Shown here one piece after another: positions 26,105-39,459 of a DNA stretch of 64,000 nucleotides. The stretch lies in NCBI GenBank assembly GCA_004009845.1, contig RMBW01000013.1, positions 310,001 through 374,000 of the forward strand, read 5' to 3'. This DNA is from Davidsoniella eucalypti. Lineage: Eukaryota > Ascomycota > Sordariomycetes > Microascales > Ceratocystidaceae. Under the pieces are notes generated by a model. That model was given only the letters and a program-made list of their open reading frames with translations, did no database searches and had not been told where the DNA came from. Position numbers and translations under genes: made by a program. Each line of letters begins with the position of its first letter. Positions within the stretch are counted from its first letter, which is position 1.

Positions 26105-28570
26105 TGCTTGCATCTACATCGTTAGCAGGCCAGTGGCTCCTATGGGGATTTGCATCATGTTGAACAGGGCCCTCAAGAGCGAGAAAACAGACAACTTTGA
26201 TCCATGTCTTGATGCTATTTTTCTTCTTTCTTTTTCTCGTGTTGAATGAATATTTACTCATGCTAGGCGTAAAATGTAGCCAAGGGCTAGAATCCCAACG
26301 ATAAAAAGGTGGGAAAGATAACAAAAAGCCAATAAAAACTGCACCCACTCAATACTACTCCGCGATTTCTTTCCAGGTTTCAATTTCGTACGAGAAACTC
26401 TGGCCATGACCGAAATACAGGCGTTTCTATCCATCAAGGGTATCATTCTATATCCAGGTGAAGTTCCTTTCATGGCCAGCAAGGCCGTTTCTGTTACTCT
26501 CCGACTGCCGTGAAATGTCACCACAGACAGTCCAAGTGCTTCTGGATTTTTTTTACTGTAGGTGGATTGTCTGGTAGGCATGAATCTAGTTCACTACGCG
26601 ATATTATGGAGTAACACTACTGTCTGTGTAGTTGTATATCTCTATAACTCTAGAGTATTTCATCTACTTACTACTACTACTCATTTTGAGACATAAATGC
26701 CCCAACCAAACAACCGAATATCAAAAGATTTATATCAAGATAAATGCAATAATCGAGCTAGGTGAAGGCGTTGTGTGGCTAGAAAAAGGTTTACTCTGTG
26801 GCTAGATACAACTGTCAAGCTTCGAATTAGCTCATTGTCTAACTAGGGATCCCATGCACTTTTTTTTCGTCAAACGCTATATGTACATCTGTATGTACTA
26901 GGCTCTGCTACCAGTAACTGATTGTTAAGGCAATAATAGAATCTCTGTCTTTGTCTACTCGGAAAGGATACGGCTAGTATGATATATTCCGATGTTTACC
27001 TTTGCTTTAGGCCAGTCCAGATTTTGCTACATTATTCTATCATGTGAAAGGCTATCGTAATAAACAATTTACTAGTGCTAATTCGCGTTAACATGAAGTA
27101 TTAGTAAAACAAGCTTCAGAATTCTCAGAGAAAACAAAGAATTGGCTAGAGCCGTCTAGAATTTCTATGATACCTTACATAGTATAGAACAATGTATTAT
27201 ACAAGGAACCGCCTAGCATTTAGTCAGCCAGCTTGGTCTTAGTCTCTTAATCATGATCATTCTTGTGCTGTCTACCTAATCCTCGGCTGTGTAAAGAGCA
27301 TTTTTTTATTCCAGCTAGGCAGGCCATTTGTCTTCTGTTATTACATACTTTTGCTGTTACTGCCGCTCCTTCAAGTAAACAATCCTGTCTTCTCTAAATC
27401 TTCATAGCTTTCTCTTTATCTGAGACTAGGCTTCGCCTTTGTTGGCTCTCTAGATTTCATGATAATTTTCGATAGTAATATCATGCATTTGGAGCCTAAA
27501 GTGAGAATATATGGAGGAAACAGAGGGACTTGGCAATATTATCACTATTCAGGCTGTAAAAGGCATACAAAAGAAAAAGAGCCTACTCAGTTAGTGTGAT
27601 TTAGAATCACGAAAAACATTTTTTTTCTTTTGCAAGTAGCCTTTTTCTATCTCATTTACAACAGTACCCAAATAGCCACCATTCTAGTTTTCAATATATA
27701 TTACTATATCGTCGGACCGAGGAAATCACCGCCGTTACTTGGACCCTTTCTTCCAAATTCCAAAACATGTACATATAATGGGCTTGTCTTCTTCTCTTAT
27801 CTTTCCTCAATGGACGATATCTTTCGTGTGGTAACATTATAAGTTGCATTGGCAGTACCAGCTATGCGTGTTGGCAGTGGCTTTAGTCACACATTTAACT
27901 AGTTTATGCCTAAACTCAGATTATATTTCTGTCGGCGCCCCCGGCTGGTCCGATATTACGGCCCATTTTCTTGTCCCGAGAAAGAAGAAAAAAGAGAATA
28001 GTATACCAATGCATTGCCATTGATATCATAAAGCATTATTTGTTCGGTATGTGACTTTCGTTCGGTCAGAGTTAAAGCCCGGCGCTATATCTAGTCATAG
28101 GCCAAGTGCTACAAGGCCCCGTGTAAAGTAATGCGAAACAGAGAGGGAAGCAGAAGAAACCATAGAGCAAGGGCTTAAATTTTGACAACTGACAATCCTT
28201 AGGCCAGGGTTCCAAGAATCCAAAGTCGCTGCAACAGAGAATCTAAGAGTTGAGACTAATAATCAGAACGCCAACATATGAGGGTTACTCTCTGTACCAT
28301 CATTAGGGTTTTGGATGAATATCAAACTTTTGAAATGTTAGTGGTGAGGTCGATTAAGTACGGATATCGTGAATTCCGAAGCAAACAGGCATAACCTGGC
28401 AAGATTTTCGAGGCACACCGCCTAGATAGATGTTGAATTTGATGTAGCACGGAGAAAAGAAGCAATAAAAAAAAGAGGAAAAAAATGCCCCTCATCCTGT
28501 CATAGCTTCAAGCTTCAAAACGCTTTCTTAGTTTCCTTTTCTTGCGCTATGAAGGAAAAGGCGGTTAAGG

Positions 28571-28612
28571 CTTAAACAGGGAATATGCAAGTTGCCGTGC
28601 ATATTCCTTAAG
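28571..28612. repeat. Imperfect hairpin, 10-bp perfect core
   Basis: GGAATATGCA at 28580-28589 pairs perfectly with TGCATATTCC at 28598-28607 around an 8-base loop. CTTAA and TTAAG extend the stem across a 4-base bulge. A second hairpin follows within 25 bases. Orientation and transcription are unknown. Confidence 0.55.
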
Positions 28613-28633
28613 ATTTGCACCTTACCAAGTAAG

Positions 28634-28667
28634 AAGAAATTTCTTTCCTCACAGGAAAGCATTTCTT
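28634..28667. repeat. Second hairpin of a pair
   Basis: AAGAAAT plus CTTTCC pair with GGAAAG plus ATTTCTT around TCACA, with small internal mismatches. The close pairing with the preceding hairpin suggests a structured element or the remnant of a small foldback repeat. Confidence 0.5.
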
Positions 28668-30948
28668 GTTTTGTTCTTGAACCTAGGTAGCCGGCTTCCG
28701 GTCATGTGGTTGACTCTCTTTTTCTTTTTCTTTTTCTGGTGTCAGGCTTGAACCTTGAATAATCTTGGTAGGAAGGATTGTGATATTCACTCTTCACTAT
28801 ATAAAAGACATTTAAGTTATTTCCTAAACTGCACAAGTCACTTATACGTATAACAAAAGGAGGAAGGGCCAAGCGGTCAGCTATTACTGGCTATAGGTAG
28901 TTAAAAGAAGTAAACAAGAACGCAAAACTAGACTCCCCTTGGACAAGATGATGACCGGTCTTAACTGGGCAGACACACACTAGAAGCTTAGAAGAAGCAG
29001 GCTAGTGAGACAACAGGAGCGGGCACTTAGCTGGCTTCTTTTCTTCTTCTGCTTGTTGTTATGCTTGAATCCCGACTTCTCAAGCTCGCCTGTCCTTTCT
29101 TGATTTCTTGCTACTCAGTGATGCCCAAACAGCCACTAATACAAGCCAGCAGAGACTGCCAGCTTGGCACTTTCCAAGCCACTCCTCTTCTTCATCGACC
29201 TGGGATCAGGGCTGACGCGGGGCTGTTGTTTAAATGAAGTTCCTTGCTCTTTAGTTTCATTTTATTCTAGAAAAGATAGATTATCATAGCCAAGAAACTG
29301 GTAGCGTTGGCTCTTAGGAGTTACCCTTTTCTTATTTTCTTTCGCTAGACGAAGGAGGGGAGTGATGTATAAAAAAAGGTGTGTAGTTCCATGCTTTAGT
29401 TTTGTTCCTTTATACCGCTGTGTACCGCTGTGCGTGAACGGTAGCACACATGATTGGTTTTTTTATTTGACAGACGTTCTTGCTATCAACTAAGCTGACG
29501 TTTTAGAGGAAGAAGAAAGAGGATAACAAAGGAAGAAGAGGAATTCCAAGTATGGGGAAAGAAACGCAGACACAAATAGGCAACAAGAAACCTAAAGGAT
29601 CTATCTACCATGGTATCTACAGCGTTATGATTAGTATCTGGGAGTTACCTACTTTGCACACCCTTATAGCGAGACGGCGTTTTACTAACGGAAGAGCTCT
29701 TCTATTGGATGACTGGTACTATCGTTATAAGAAGACGCCAACAGAGACAAAGGTGGGTGACCTGACCCCGTGCATTACGACACGACCGCGCCTAAGCCCT
29801 ACTGTACCTTACTTGCCCCTCCAACGATGCTAGAATTGGGTTGTAGCTTTTTGTTTGGGTCTGATTTGGCTTTCTACTCTTGAGCGTATCGATGTGCTAG
29901 TCATTGAGAAAATATGCTATTGCCATGTCTCGTATGACGATATGTGTATAGTTATTGCTATTTGCTATAATTACCCGAGGTTAGCCTCTGAATTAAAAAG
30001 ACATACCCTATATCAGAAAAAAAATAGTTTCTATAAAATCCGATTCATGGAAAGAAACTACTAATATACAATCATCTAATTCCTTTAAATTCTTGGATTG
30101 GCTACTGAAACAGAATAGGAGGCATTGGAATTAGCTGAAGTGCGGACTCTTTTGATACGTGCCGTTACTTTTCGTCATTCTGAATTCTTTTGCTGCATCA
30201 ACAACGCATCATGCCTATAACAACGCAGATGCTGGCCAAAATTGCAACGTTATTTGTTAGTATGATGTGGGCCGTATATATGGGACGTTTTAGGTCAATA
30301 GCATTTAGTGTAGCGATGCATTGTTACATATAGGGACTTCTTGACTGCATTTCTACATCTTATATAGGTGCCTACTCTGATGGCATCGAGTATTTTTGTA
30401 CAGACGCCATATAACGTTTATTTCGGGTAGAATCAGCAACTGCTCGCAAAAGGACTATGGACAAGATACACAAAGATAAGGCGGGGGGTTATATTATCAG
30501 CTTCGTGTCACTGAACGTCGTCTGCTATCATATTGATGACGCGGAGGGCATGGCCGACTTTGTAAAAAAAACCCGGATATATGCACTTCATCACGCACAT
30601 ATTAGACATGACTCATGCTGTATATAATAATCCAACATCTAATTTCATGCCTTTGGCCCGGCTTAATCGGGGGAAGCTCATGCGATCTTGATGCATGCAC
30701 TGATTGATCACTGTTGCGCCTTGCTTTGCCGTCTAAAGTTGGGTAGAGAAAAGAACGCGCCATGGGCCTGGAGAAACACGGAAAGACGAGGCGATGAACA
30801 TACGGAATGAAGTGACTTGGTCATCAAGTTGCCGCGATATCATGCTAAGAAACGCCTGCCGTAGGGATCCCGCAAGACTAGTACAAGAGTTGTTATAGTG
30901 AAAGGGTTTGAGTGGTATCAGGTCTGTATTCGATCGAGGGGCGATATC

Positions 30949-30975
30949 ATAACTGCTATAACTGCTATAACTGCA
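30949..30975. repeat. 9-bp tandem repeat x3
   Basis: ATAACTGCT, ATAACTGCT and ATAACTGCA follow one another. Minisatellite with no visible function. Confidence 0.65.
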
Positions 30976-31996
30976 CTAAGTCATGTACGTGAAACTAGAA
31001 CTAGATGCACAAAAGTATACAAAGCTCACGATATACCAAGACTCTCCATAGTCTGTCATATATTGCTCGATTCCGTTCTCGCATAATTAGAGCAAAATGG
31101 ACAACGCAACACTCGCTTCTGCGCTTCTGAATCACTTCTGACGGGTCAAGAATATACAAGACAATCTTTTTTACCAAATCAACATGCAGCAGTTATTCAC
31201 GTATCTTCTTGATACATCTATCGTCGTCGCACTTGCTTTGCCTGATATGCGGCATTTCCCGTTTATTCTTGCCATTTGAATACGAGCAATTGCCTTCTTT
31301 ATCTTCCCGTTTTTCGTCCGATTTGGCGCAGGCAAGTACCCCATTGATTGGTGATTGTCTGTTTGTCGTCTTGCTGGTTCGGGAAAGTGCGGCCCATTAT
31401 GGTGAGTTCGTTCCTTCCCGATATGTGTACCTCTGCATAAGGGCTAAATAACGATTATATGCTAATATATGGATCAAAAATCTATGACCCTAAGCCATCA
31501 TATTTCTAATTTGTCACTATTCTGGTCTAGATAATTCGCTGCATTACATGACACAGCACTATAAGCGTATCATGTTTGTAAATACGACGACTTGGTGTGT
31601 TGCTGACAAGAAAATTCCGTATCTGCCTTGCGTTTGAGCTTGTGATGTTGAACAATTTGATCGGGGAATATATCTATCTTATAGGCCGAGAAAAAACAGA
31701 AGATGAAATCACAAGCCTTGGAAACCAAAAACAGACAGTGGCTGTGATATATCGTTGTAGTTTTCTTTGGTGTTCCCAACCATTTTGCTTCGATCTTTTG
31801 TTTCCAACTTGCTTAGCCTGGCTTTGTGTGCCGCCGATTTATTACTTTTTGGGTTAGTAACTGAGGAAATATGAATGTATGTATCAAACCATATACAACA
31901 CCTCATCGCTTAAATTGAGGTCAAAAAGAAGACTAAAACAAACATCGGGTTCGAATCATATCATCACTGGCCATATCGGAAGTTCCCCAGGTCGCA

Positions 31997-32033
31997 GTTG
32001 TCCCGTCGTGGCCGTACGACCACGACGGACAAC
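31997..32033. repeat. GC-rich 14-bp hairpin
   Basis: GTTGTC plus CGTCGTGG (one bulged C between them) pair fully with CCACGACG plus GACAAC around an 8-base loop. This is by far the most stable hairpin I noticed, in otherwise AT-rich intergenic DNA. It could be a structured RNA, a binding site or a transposon-end remnant; the sequence does not decide. Confidence 0.6.
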
Positions 32034-34055
32034 ATCAATAGTCTTACTGAGTCAAAAAAGAGGCCGAGAAGACACTCTGCCAATCCAAGGTCAGAATAGA
32101 ACTGATATTAAGTCCCCGAGTACGACTGTCGTGGTTGATTTGCGATTTCGCTGCAGAGGAGAAAAATGATCATAAATAAGAGCCAAGCAACGGATGTCTG
32201 GAGCCGTGTCTCAGCTACCTGCAGGTTAAACCAAGACTGATTTAGTATTTGGCGCGGCATTAGGTCGGCAAAAGACAGGCGTGAAGAATATAACCAACAG
32301 TCTGAAAAGAAAGGGAAGAAAATAGAGCAGTGACAGCCCAGATGCCGTTTCTCCAGTCATATGATGCCGGCCGGATGGCTGTGTTAGAGCTTGATGCGGT
32401 GCTTTACCAAAGTAGACACCCTTTTGTTTTTCTCTTTCTCTCCCTCCCTCTCGATCTACCATGTTGCTTATTCCGCAGATGCGAGTTTTGGCCTAGACAC
32501 ATTCAAGCTTCGTCGAGAGGCGGTAGTGACTCTAGACTTGAGACACTAGGTCTAGACCTAGGGCGTCTTGAAGAACCCCCGATCCATGGTTGGTCAAGAA
32601 AAGAAGCCGCCAAGTTCGGTGTAGAGCTAGTTATTCACGTCCGAAGTATTAGGTTCTGTGTTTAAGGATGTAATCAACTGAGATACTTAGTACTAACAGG
32701 TTTTCACAAGATATCTGATACCACTTCCACAAAAAGAACTGGCTAACCACATTTGTCAAGATATTTAGGTACGGCTTATCCTACACTAATCTACTACCAT
32801 TGGATAGAGGAAGCAACTGAACTGGACGTAGAAAACATATGATCTTTATTTACTTCCTGGTCAGAAACTACTGGCCCTCACGACCTACATGAGTTCCACA
32901 GCTTTTGACTGCATACTTGAATGTATCAGTATCAAAGTAGAAGACATGCCGTGACTAGACCACCCGACTGACTGCGATTTGCACAATGTAATGTACGTCT
33001 CACACGGGACAAACACTGATACGCCCACTATTCTACCTTGCTCTGTTCTGATGGCTCTTGGTCTATTCTAAGACAAAATACAGAGTTCACCGGCTGCGCA
33101 CCAGTCAAATGCAGGGCAACCTCGATGGCATTTTTTGCATCACGATCCGCGGGGCAGCTGCCGTGCTGCCGCGAGTAGAGTAAAGACACGAGAAGCAGAG
33201 AAAAGATAAACAGTGGTACTTCTAGTATGGGACAAGCTACTTCAGGCCGACATACATATATACGGCCCTTGTTCATTATGAATACATAACTCACTTTGCA
33301 GGAGTATTCACAAGCTATGTCCGAAGCTCTGAAAGCGAGGCGTTGCCTCTGAGTATATATATAGCTCTCGTAGACATACTACATTGGTACACATATCCTA
33401 TTGCGTAGTTACTTCCGAGGCTCTCGCTGTGAAAAAAAAATGAGGCGGACTTATCACAACATATCACAAGCTTCAAGACGGCATGCAAACGCTATATCAG
33501 CTTAGCCCACGCTCGCTAATTTGCGGTATACCCAAGATATCAGTTAGCTGAACCTTCCGCAAACAGCATCACGCAGCTCTCGGCTGCAGCTTCATCGCGC
33601 AAGGAGCTTCCTGTTTAGTGGGATTTCGGTCTTTTTAAATGCATGTGTTGTGACTAAGCATTAGCCTTAATTTCTTTTTTTTTCTTACCTCGTCACATTC
33701 TTGTTCCTTAGCCTAACAATTTTAGTACTGGTAACACCTAGCCAGCCAATGGATTTATACGCAGCAAAATGGATGGGTGCATTACATGGCTGGCTGAGGG
33801 GAAGCAACGACTATAGTACGCCTCATGATGGCAGAATTAAGGCGTAAATAGTTTGCAACTTTAACCCGCAAGCCTGTTTGCATTAATAGTACGTTTTGGT
33901 GATTGGAACCCAAGTTAAGAAGGAATTTGCCTTAAAACATTTTCTGTGTTTTTGTTTGCCATTGATATAGGGATAGATATTGTTTGTGTTTTCTTCTTTT
34001 CTTCCTCGTTTGCACAAAGTAGAAGAGTGTTTATATTTGTGCGATTACACAGATA

Positions 34056-34075
34056 CCCCCCCCCCCCCCCCCCCC
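34056..34075. repeat. C20 homopolymer
   Basis: A run of 20 C, unusual in this AT-rich setting and a likely site of length error in sequencing. Confidence 0.8.
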
Positions 34076-35940
34076 TTTTACTGTTGTCATCTCGAAATCA
34101 GCGCGTTCCTGTGAATCTTCCTATGGCGTGTTGTTATCATGACCACAGTATGCGTAGAGAAACAATTAAATACAGCCACTTGCCATCAAATCGACAAAGC
34201 CATCATGGATCGCATGGATCATACCCACAGTATCGATCATGGCCTGGTATTTAGAGCTCGTGATAGCTATGCGATTACCAGCAAATAGCCTTGAGTGGCA
34301 AAGAGGGCCTAACTGCCTAACTTTCAATGTTACACACATTGCAGTCTCAGACTAGACTATAAATATATATGTTACCTCTTTTCTGCAATTGTTCGATCTG
34401 GTAAAGGGTATAAGCTCCAATTCGGGGTGTAAGAGATAATGTAAGACACAAAAATAGCAAAATTCTCTATCTTTGTATCTGCTTAATATACTCTCGTACA
34501 ACTAATGGGTCCATTTTTATAGTAAAACGTCAGCTTGTACTCTTACTCCGCCATCACAGTTTATCTTTTGCCAGCTTTGCATCACCATAATCATAAACCG
34601 CTAGTTACTCACAAGGTTCTACAAGTTCACATCTTTTCCGGAGTTAGAGCAACTAGTATCTTCTATTAGTAGCGTTTGATACGGCTCCTGTGGCTTTACT
34701 AATCTTTAGTTTTCACATATATTTAAGATCAAGAGATAGATGCAGTGTTTTGGATCGTGAGAATATTAGCCATCGTTCGTGCTATTAGATAGGTTATCAC
34801 ACGATAACATCTGCTTAGATCAGGGCTCGGCTAGATACTTCGTATCATGTATAGATTGTAGCAAAATCGATATTTCTTGTTTGGCCGCTAAACAATCTTG
34901 AACTAGACTGGACTTAAATTATGGCCATATATCAAATATCGATTAACCCTTGGCCTGAAGTTTGAGGTTACACATGGAGCATAAATCTTCTTTCAATATG
35001 CGTCCCTTTGTAGTAAAATGTAAAATATACATTTTTTAGGGATCTTACACTCGAGTCATTCCGTCGATTTCATCATTAATTTTGGTCCACATCATGACTC
35101 CTGATCAGACCGGTGTCTAAAATAGGGAACTAGAAGTGCTTTGCATTGCGCCTTTTTTTTGTTGGCGTATTTTTCTTCTGGATGTTTACCGCCTTGTATG
35201 TTTTTTTTAAAGAATCCTAAACAATATCGGCCTTGCGGCTAACGCACCATTGTCAGGATACAGATGAAACGTAGGTGCTATTATAGATGATAAAGGCGTT
35301 AATACGCACTTGAAGCTGGCTGAACATATTCTTCTTATTCTCTATTTATAAACAAGGGGGGCACAGTGAAGAGTTTTTGATAGCATATATCTGTATTTGG
35401 ACTCTATATCTATCTCGCTCCTCAATATGGCTATAGGAAGTCATTAATTACAGTACCTTCTCGTTCAATCGGGACCAACAGTATCTCGCATTGCCAATAT
35501 GCCTTACATGTGATCTAAGGCAAATTCAAAATTGATCCCAAGACTCATACTGCTTATATTATTGTTACACGGCTTAATATCAGTTGGCTGTGTTTGATGA
35601 TATTGATAGCATGATACACTCATTATTGAAAGGAAAATCGAAAGTAGATTAATTCATTATATTCAATGTATCATGATACTTTAAACCTCATTTCAAGTCT
35701 GACTCAAACGGCATGTAAATTCCCGACTATTTGAATCCAGCTGGCTATCTTGCACTAGGTAATTAAGTTTCTATAGAGTACAACATGCAAATATACAACG
35801 CATAGTAAACACACTATTAGGGAATATCATATTCCGGTTTTTATTTATTTAGGCATGTGTTGCACATGTGATAATTACATTGGCCTTTTTCTAACCAAAT
35901 TGTATTTTCGAGAACAAACTTAATTTAGAACAAAATCCAC

Positions 35941-36090
35941 ATGATCTCCCAAGTGGAATCAACTATCGAGAAGCTCCGGAAGGAATTTGGCGACAAATCA
36001 ACCAGCATTTATGTACTACATGAGCAGATATTTCAAATACAAAGCTATAATACTAGGCTTATAGATAAAATATATTATTTAGGCTTTTAA
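35941..36090 (+). pseudogene. Coding-like fragment with coiled-coil character
   Basis: A 49-codon frame whose first half is richer in G+C than its surroundings and encodes an amphipathic stretch (VESTIEKLRKEF) that could form a helix or coiled coil; the second half degenerates into AT-rich codons. Most likely a remnant of a larger gene. Family unknown, and chance cannot be excluded at this length. Confidence 0.2.
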
Positions 36091-36474
36091 TTAGGTGTTT
36101 GAGATATACACTTCGCAGTTACTTGTGTAACGTCGGGGTCATATGGGAAAATGAATGATGTTTTTCACTAGATTCCTTCCATCACTACTTTTCGTGGAAA
36201 CTATTGCCGTAGGGATTCTTGTTACATAAAATTATACGAGGAGCGTACTACTGTATTATTAGTGTTATGATAAAAAGAACATTCATAAACCGATCTTTTG
36301 TGTTGTCTACTTAGGGTTGATCTAATCTGATTTGTAATTCAAACCCTAGAATGCATTCTGAGTCATACAGTTAAATATAGCTCCAAGTATACACTTATTA
36401 GTATTTTCTTTTTTAAATAACTAAGGCTTGTATCATTTGCTTCCAACAAACTTTCAAGATACTTTCAGTTAAGG

Positions 36475-36738
36475 ATGGACTCTCCTCATCAAGTACAAGT
36501 GTCTAAACGTATAATTTTGCTTGATTCTCCCAGTTATGAAAAAGATTACCTATCAAAAACTTCAGATCAAAACTTGGTTGACGCAATAGAATAGCCTAGC
36601 TAAGAGTAAACTCAAGGCCGAAAACAATCAAGTTATGTATGAGAACTGTCCCCTAAACAGAAGCGGACACGCGCAGCAGTATAATCTTAAGAAATGGCAT
36701 TCCTTCGGTAGAATATTTCTGCACGGGAACATAATATG
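36475..36738 (+). pseudogene. Frameshifted coding relic
   Basis: Two adjacent plus-strand frames look like pieces of one protein. The first is 39 codons from ATG at 36475. The second, shifted in frame, starts near 36589 and encodes a Lys/Asn/Glu-rich helix (AKSKLKAENNQVMYEN) followed by a basic segment. A Leu/Glu-rich helix then a basic tail resembles C-terminal parts of some fungal pogo/Fot-type transposases, but no catalytic residues are visible and I do not claim it. A decayed gene in AT-rich DNA is the cautious reading. Confidence 0.22.
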
Positions 36739-39365
36739 ACGAGACTTGTACGAGGCGACACTAGATATCAGATATAACTGCCTTGGTGACCATACAGATG
36801 GTGAGATATTGACTCGCAATCTGATTGGCTCTCTCTAATATCACTTGTTACCTTCTTCTAACACCAACTGATAAGCATCTATCATGTTAGAGAAATATTG
36901 GAGAGAAATGGTTTATGATACAATAACGGAAGCTAGTATGCCTTGTGCCGAGCCGCCTGTGGATTCCGCCAAAAGGAATCACAAAAAATAAGTTACATTG
37001 TGCGACACAGCCTTTATAACGAATGTGTTGTCAACTGGCCGGTGAGTGTGAAAGGCGTTGAAACTTATCATACAACATGAGAAATGACCATAATCTCTAG
37101 CAACAAATACAATTATAAGAAGCTAAAAAATCACACGACAAAGTTTCCGAATATGCTGAATAGTTGATATACGACGTATCGAATAGAAACCCTTGCTATG
37201 GCTTTCAAAACGCATCGTTACACCAGACATTGTATCTTTCTGATTCTCCTACATGGTACTTTAGTTTCTTTGAAAGTGTGAAGAGCTCTACGCTCCATCT
37301 ATGTAATTACGTAAGTACTAGTGAAGCTATCTTTCTCCGATGTAACGTACAATGGTAATTGTGGCTACAAGATAGCGTTAGTGATGAGGAATCATAAGCC
37401 TTTTGTGTGTCAAAATGGAGTACAATGCAATTGGCGTGCCAAACCCATATTAGGCTGTAAGGCAATGTTGTAGTCAGATGAACCAGTAGCCAATCTACAA
37501 CCATGATCAATCTTGGTTCTGTGATGTGATAACAATAATAAATAACAAATTCAAGGCTTAATACAGCGCATGATATTGATTATACACATACGGTATCTAC
37601 TATTATATCTTCTCCATCGGAGTTGACCGGAACATATGGACATATCAAGCCACGTCAAGAGATAAGAAGAAAAGAAAAAGTTGAAAAGAGGCAACTATTA
37701 CAAGTACATTGACATATTATTCTACAATATATTATACTAACTACTCCGCTATTTGGAGTCGTCAGCACACCATTGGACTGCCTGAGTGACCACACCTATA
37801 GGATTTGTCTAAAGATATAACCAAATGGGAGCCATCACATGACTTCGCCATCATGCTGCTAGACTTTGTTTGGGTTTTGTCGTGTTCTCTTTTCTCTTGA
37901 GATGGCGTCTGATGGAAATAAAGATACTGTACCTGTAAAACACCATTTTGATAGCACGAATTGAATCGGCCGCTAATTATTATATCATTTGTTTTTATTT
38001 CTTTTACACAATGCCCCAAGAATTCAAAAATACGTAGTACTAACCTATCATCTTAACGAAGCCTCATCGATATACTCCTAAGTTGAAGCCTGATGCTGCA
38101 ATATCTGTCTAAGTTGAACACTGTCGCACATACGTCCAAGTAAGTAGTACATCTGAAAACCCAAATATCAACCGATTGTGTGAAGCAACGACCTGTAGCG
38201 AAGCGACACACTTTGTTTTCTCTATTTTGTTGACTATAAAACAATAATGTTGTTTTACATCCTCGTGCAATCGCTTCATTATCGAAACCATTGAGAGTAA
38301 TTCAAGACTCCTTCTTTAAGAAATAATGGATCCAACGATGGAAATCTCGCAAGTTACCATGACATGAAGCTACCACATATCTCCTAGGACAACTAAATCA
38401 GAATGCCATGTAGTAGATGTATAGCTGAATGAGGGCACTTGCCCGGTTTGAGCTCAAAACCTCTAGTCACTAGGACTCTTCCACAAGTGTCATTCCTGAG
38501 ATGTTTTCTCCTTCGATTCCTGACATGTTCCTCTGTATACTTATTTCGTATTGTGTCTTCTATTCTTACTATTTGGTTCCATTCGTTATCCAGCAAGTCT
38601 TATAAACTCTATCGAGAAGCTCAAGTAGCTTTGCTAATTCATCACGTAGCAAGAATGGCAGGGAGGGTGATGGAATTAGAGATAGGTGTACCCACGTGAC
38701 ATAGTTGGCCTGGTTCACACATTTCTTAGTTGACGGTCTCTTTTTGATCTCAGACATATTCATGTCAATGCTTTTGGGCGATGGGTGGAATTTCCCGCTG
38801 TTGGGAATGAACTTCTTCTATGTTTGATGATTCTTTGTACACTATTTTAGTACGGACTTCCATACTCCTTTATCGCATTGAGTTGTTGTATCTGTGTCAG
38901 AATGTCGAAGTTTTGGTCCGCTCAACACTATGTCTACTTGTAATCGCTCTCGCAGCAGTGGCTGAAGTATCTGTTACATGAATAAGACGTCACCTACTAC
39001 AGTCTTCATTCTTGAGGGTGCATACATATGTCTTCCGGCACCTTGTCTGAAAAAAGGTCGGCCGTAAGTGCTTCATTCTTAGGTAGTTCGTGGAAGAGGC
39101 TTTGAAACAGTCTGAAATGTGCTTTGTTAGTTTCAAACCCGTGTTTTGTATATATCTGCTAACACTAGATCGGGCCTTCTATTAAAAGCAATGGTAAACA
39201 TAACATTGTTTTGCAGTAAAGGAATTCTTGATCATTGTTCTATTGTGACGATTAAACTAAGATTCTAATAACTAAAGCATATAGAGGATACAATGGGTAT
39301 TCATAAGACAGGAATAGTAGTGATTTAGATAGAGTCATTCCACGAGGGTCAATCTGGAGTCGGCC

Positions 39366-39459
39366 TAGAGCCTGCTCGGAATCAGGCTATAGCCTTATAT
39401 ATACTGGAGCCTGCCCGAGCTGGGTTAGAGCCTTCCTCGTATTGGGCTATACCAGGAGC
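39366..39459. repeat. Degenerate 19-22 bp tandem repeat, about 4.5 units
   Basis: Units start TAGAGCC, TATAGCC, GAGCC, TAGAGCC and TATACC, and most contain a CTCG or CCCGA core before GGGC. Unit differences are largely C/T and G/A changes. It looks like a minisatellite that has suffered transition mutations, in keeping with the surrounding AT-rich block. Confidence 0.55.

Larger units (their letters stand above)
25810..34299. other. Gene desert with scattered structured repeats
   Basis: About 8.5 kb with no supported gene. A 107-codon minus-strand frame (26258-26581) ends in a hydrophobic stretch and a 93-codon plus-strand frame starts at 29552, but neither shows codon bias or a known motif. 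Hairpins and short tandem repeats within the stretch are listed separately. Confidence 0.5.
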
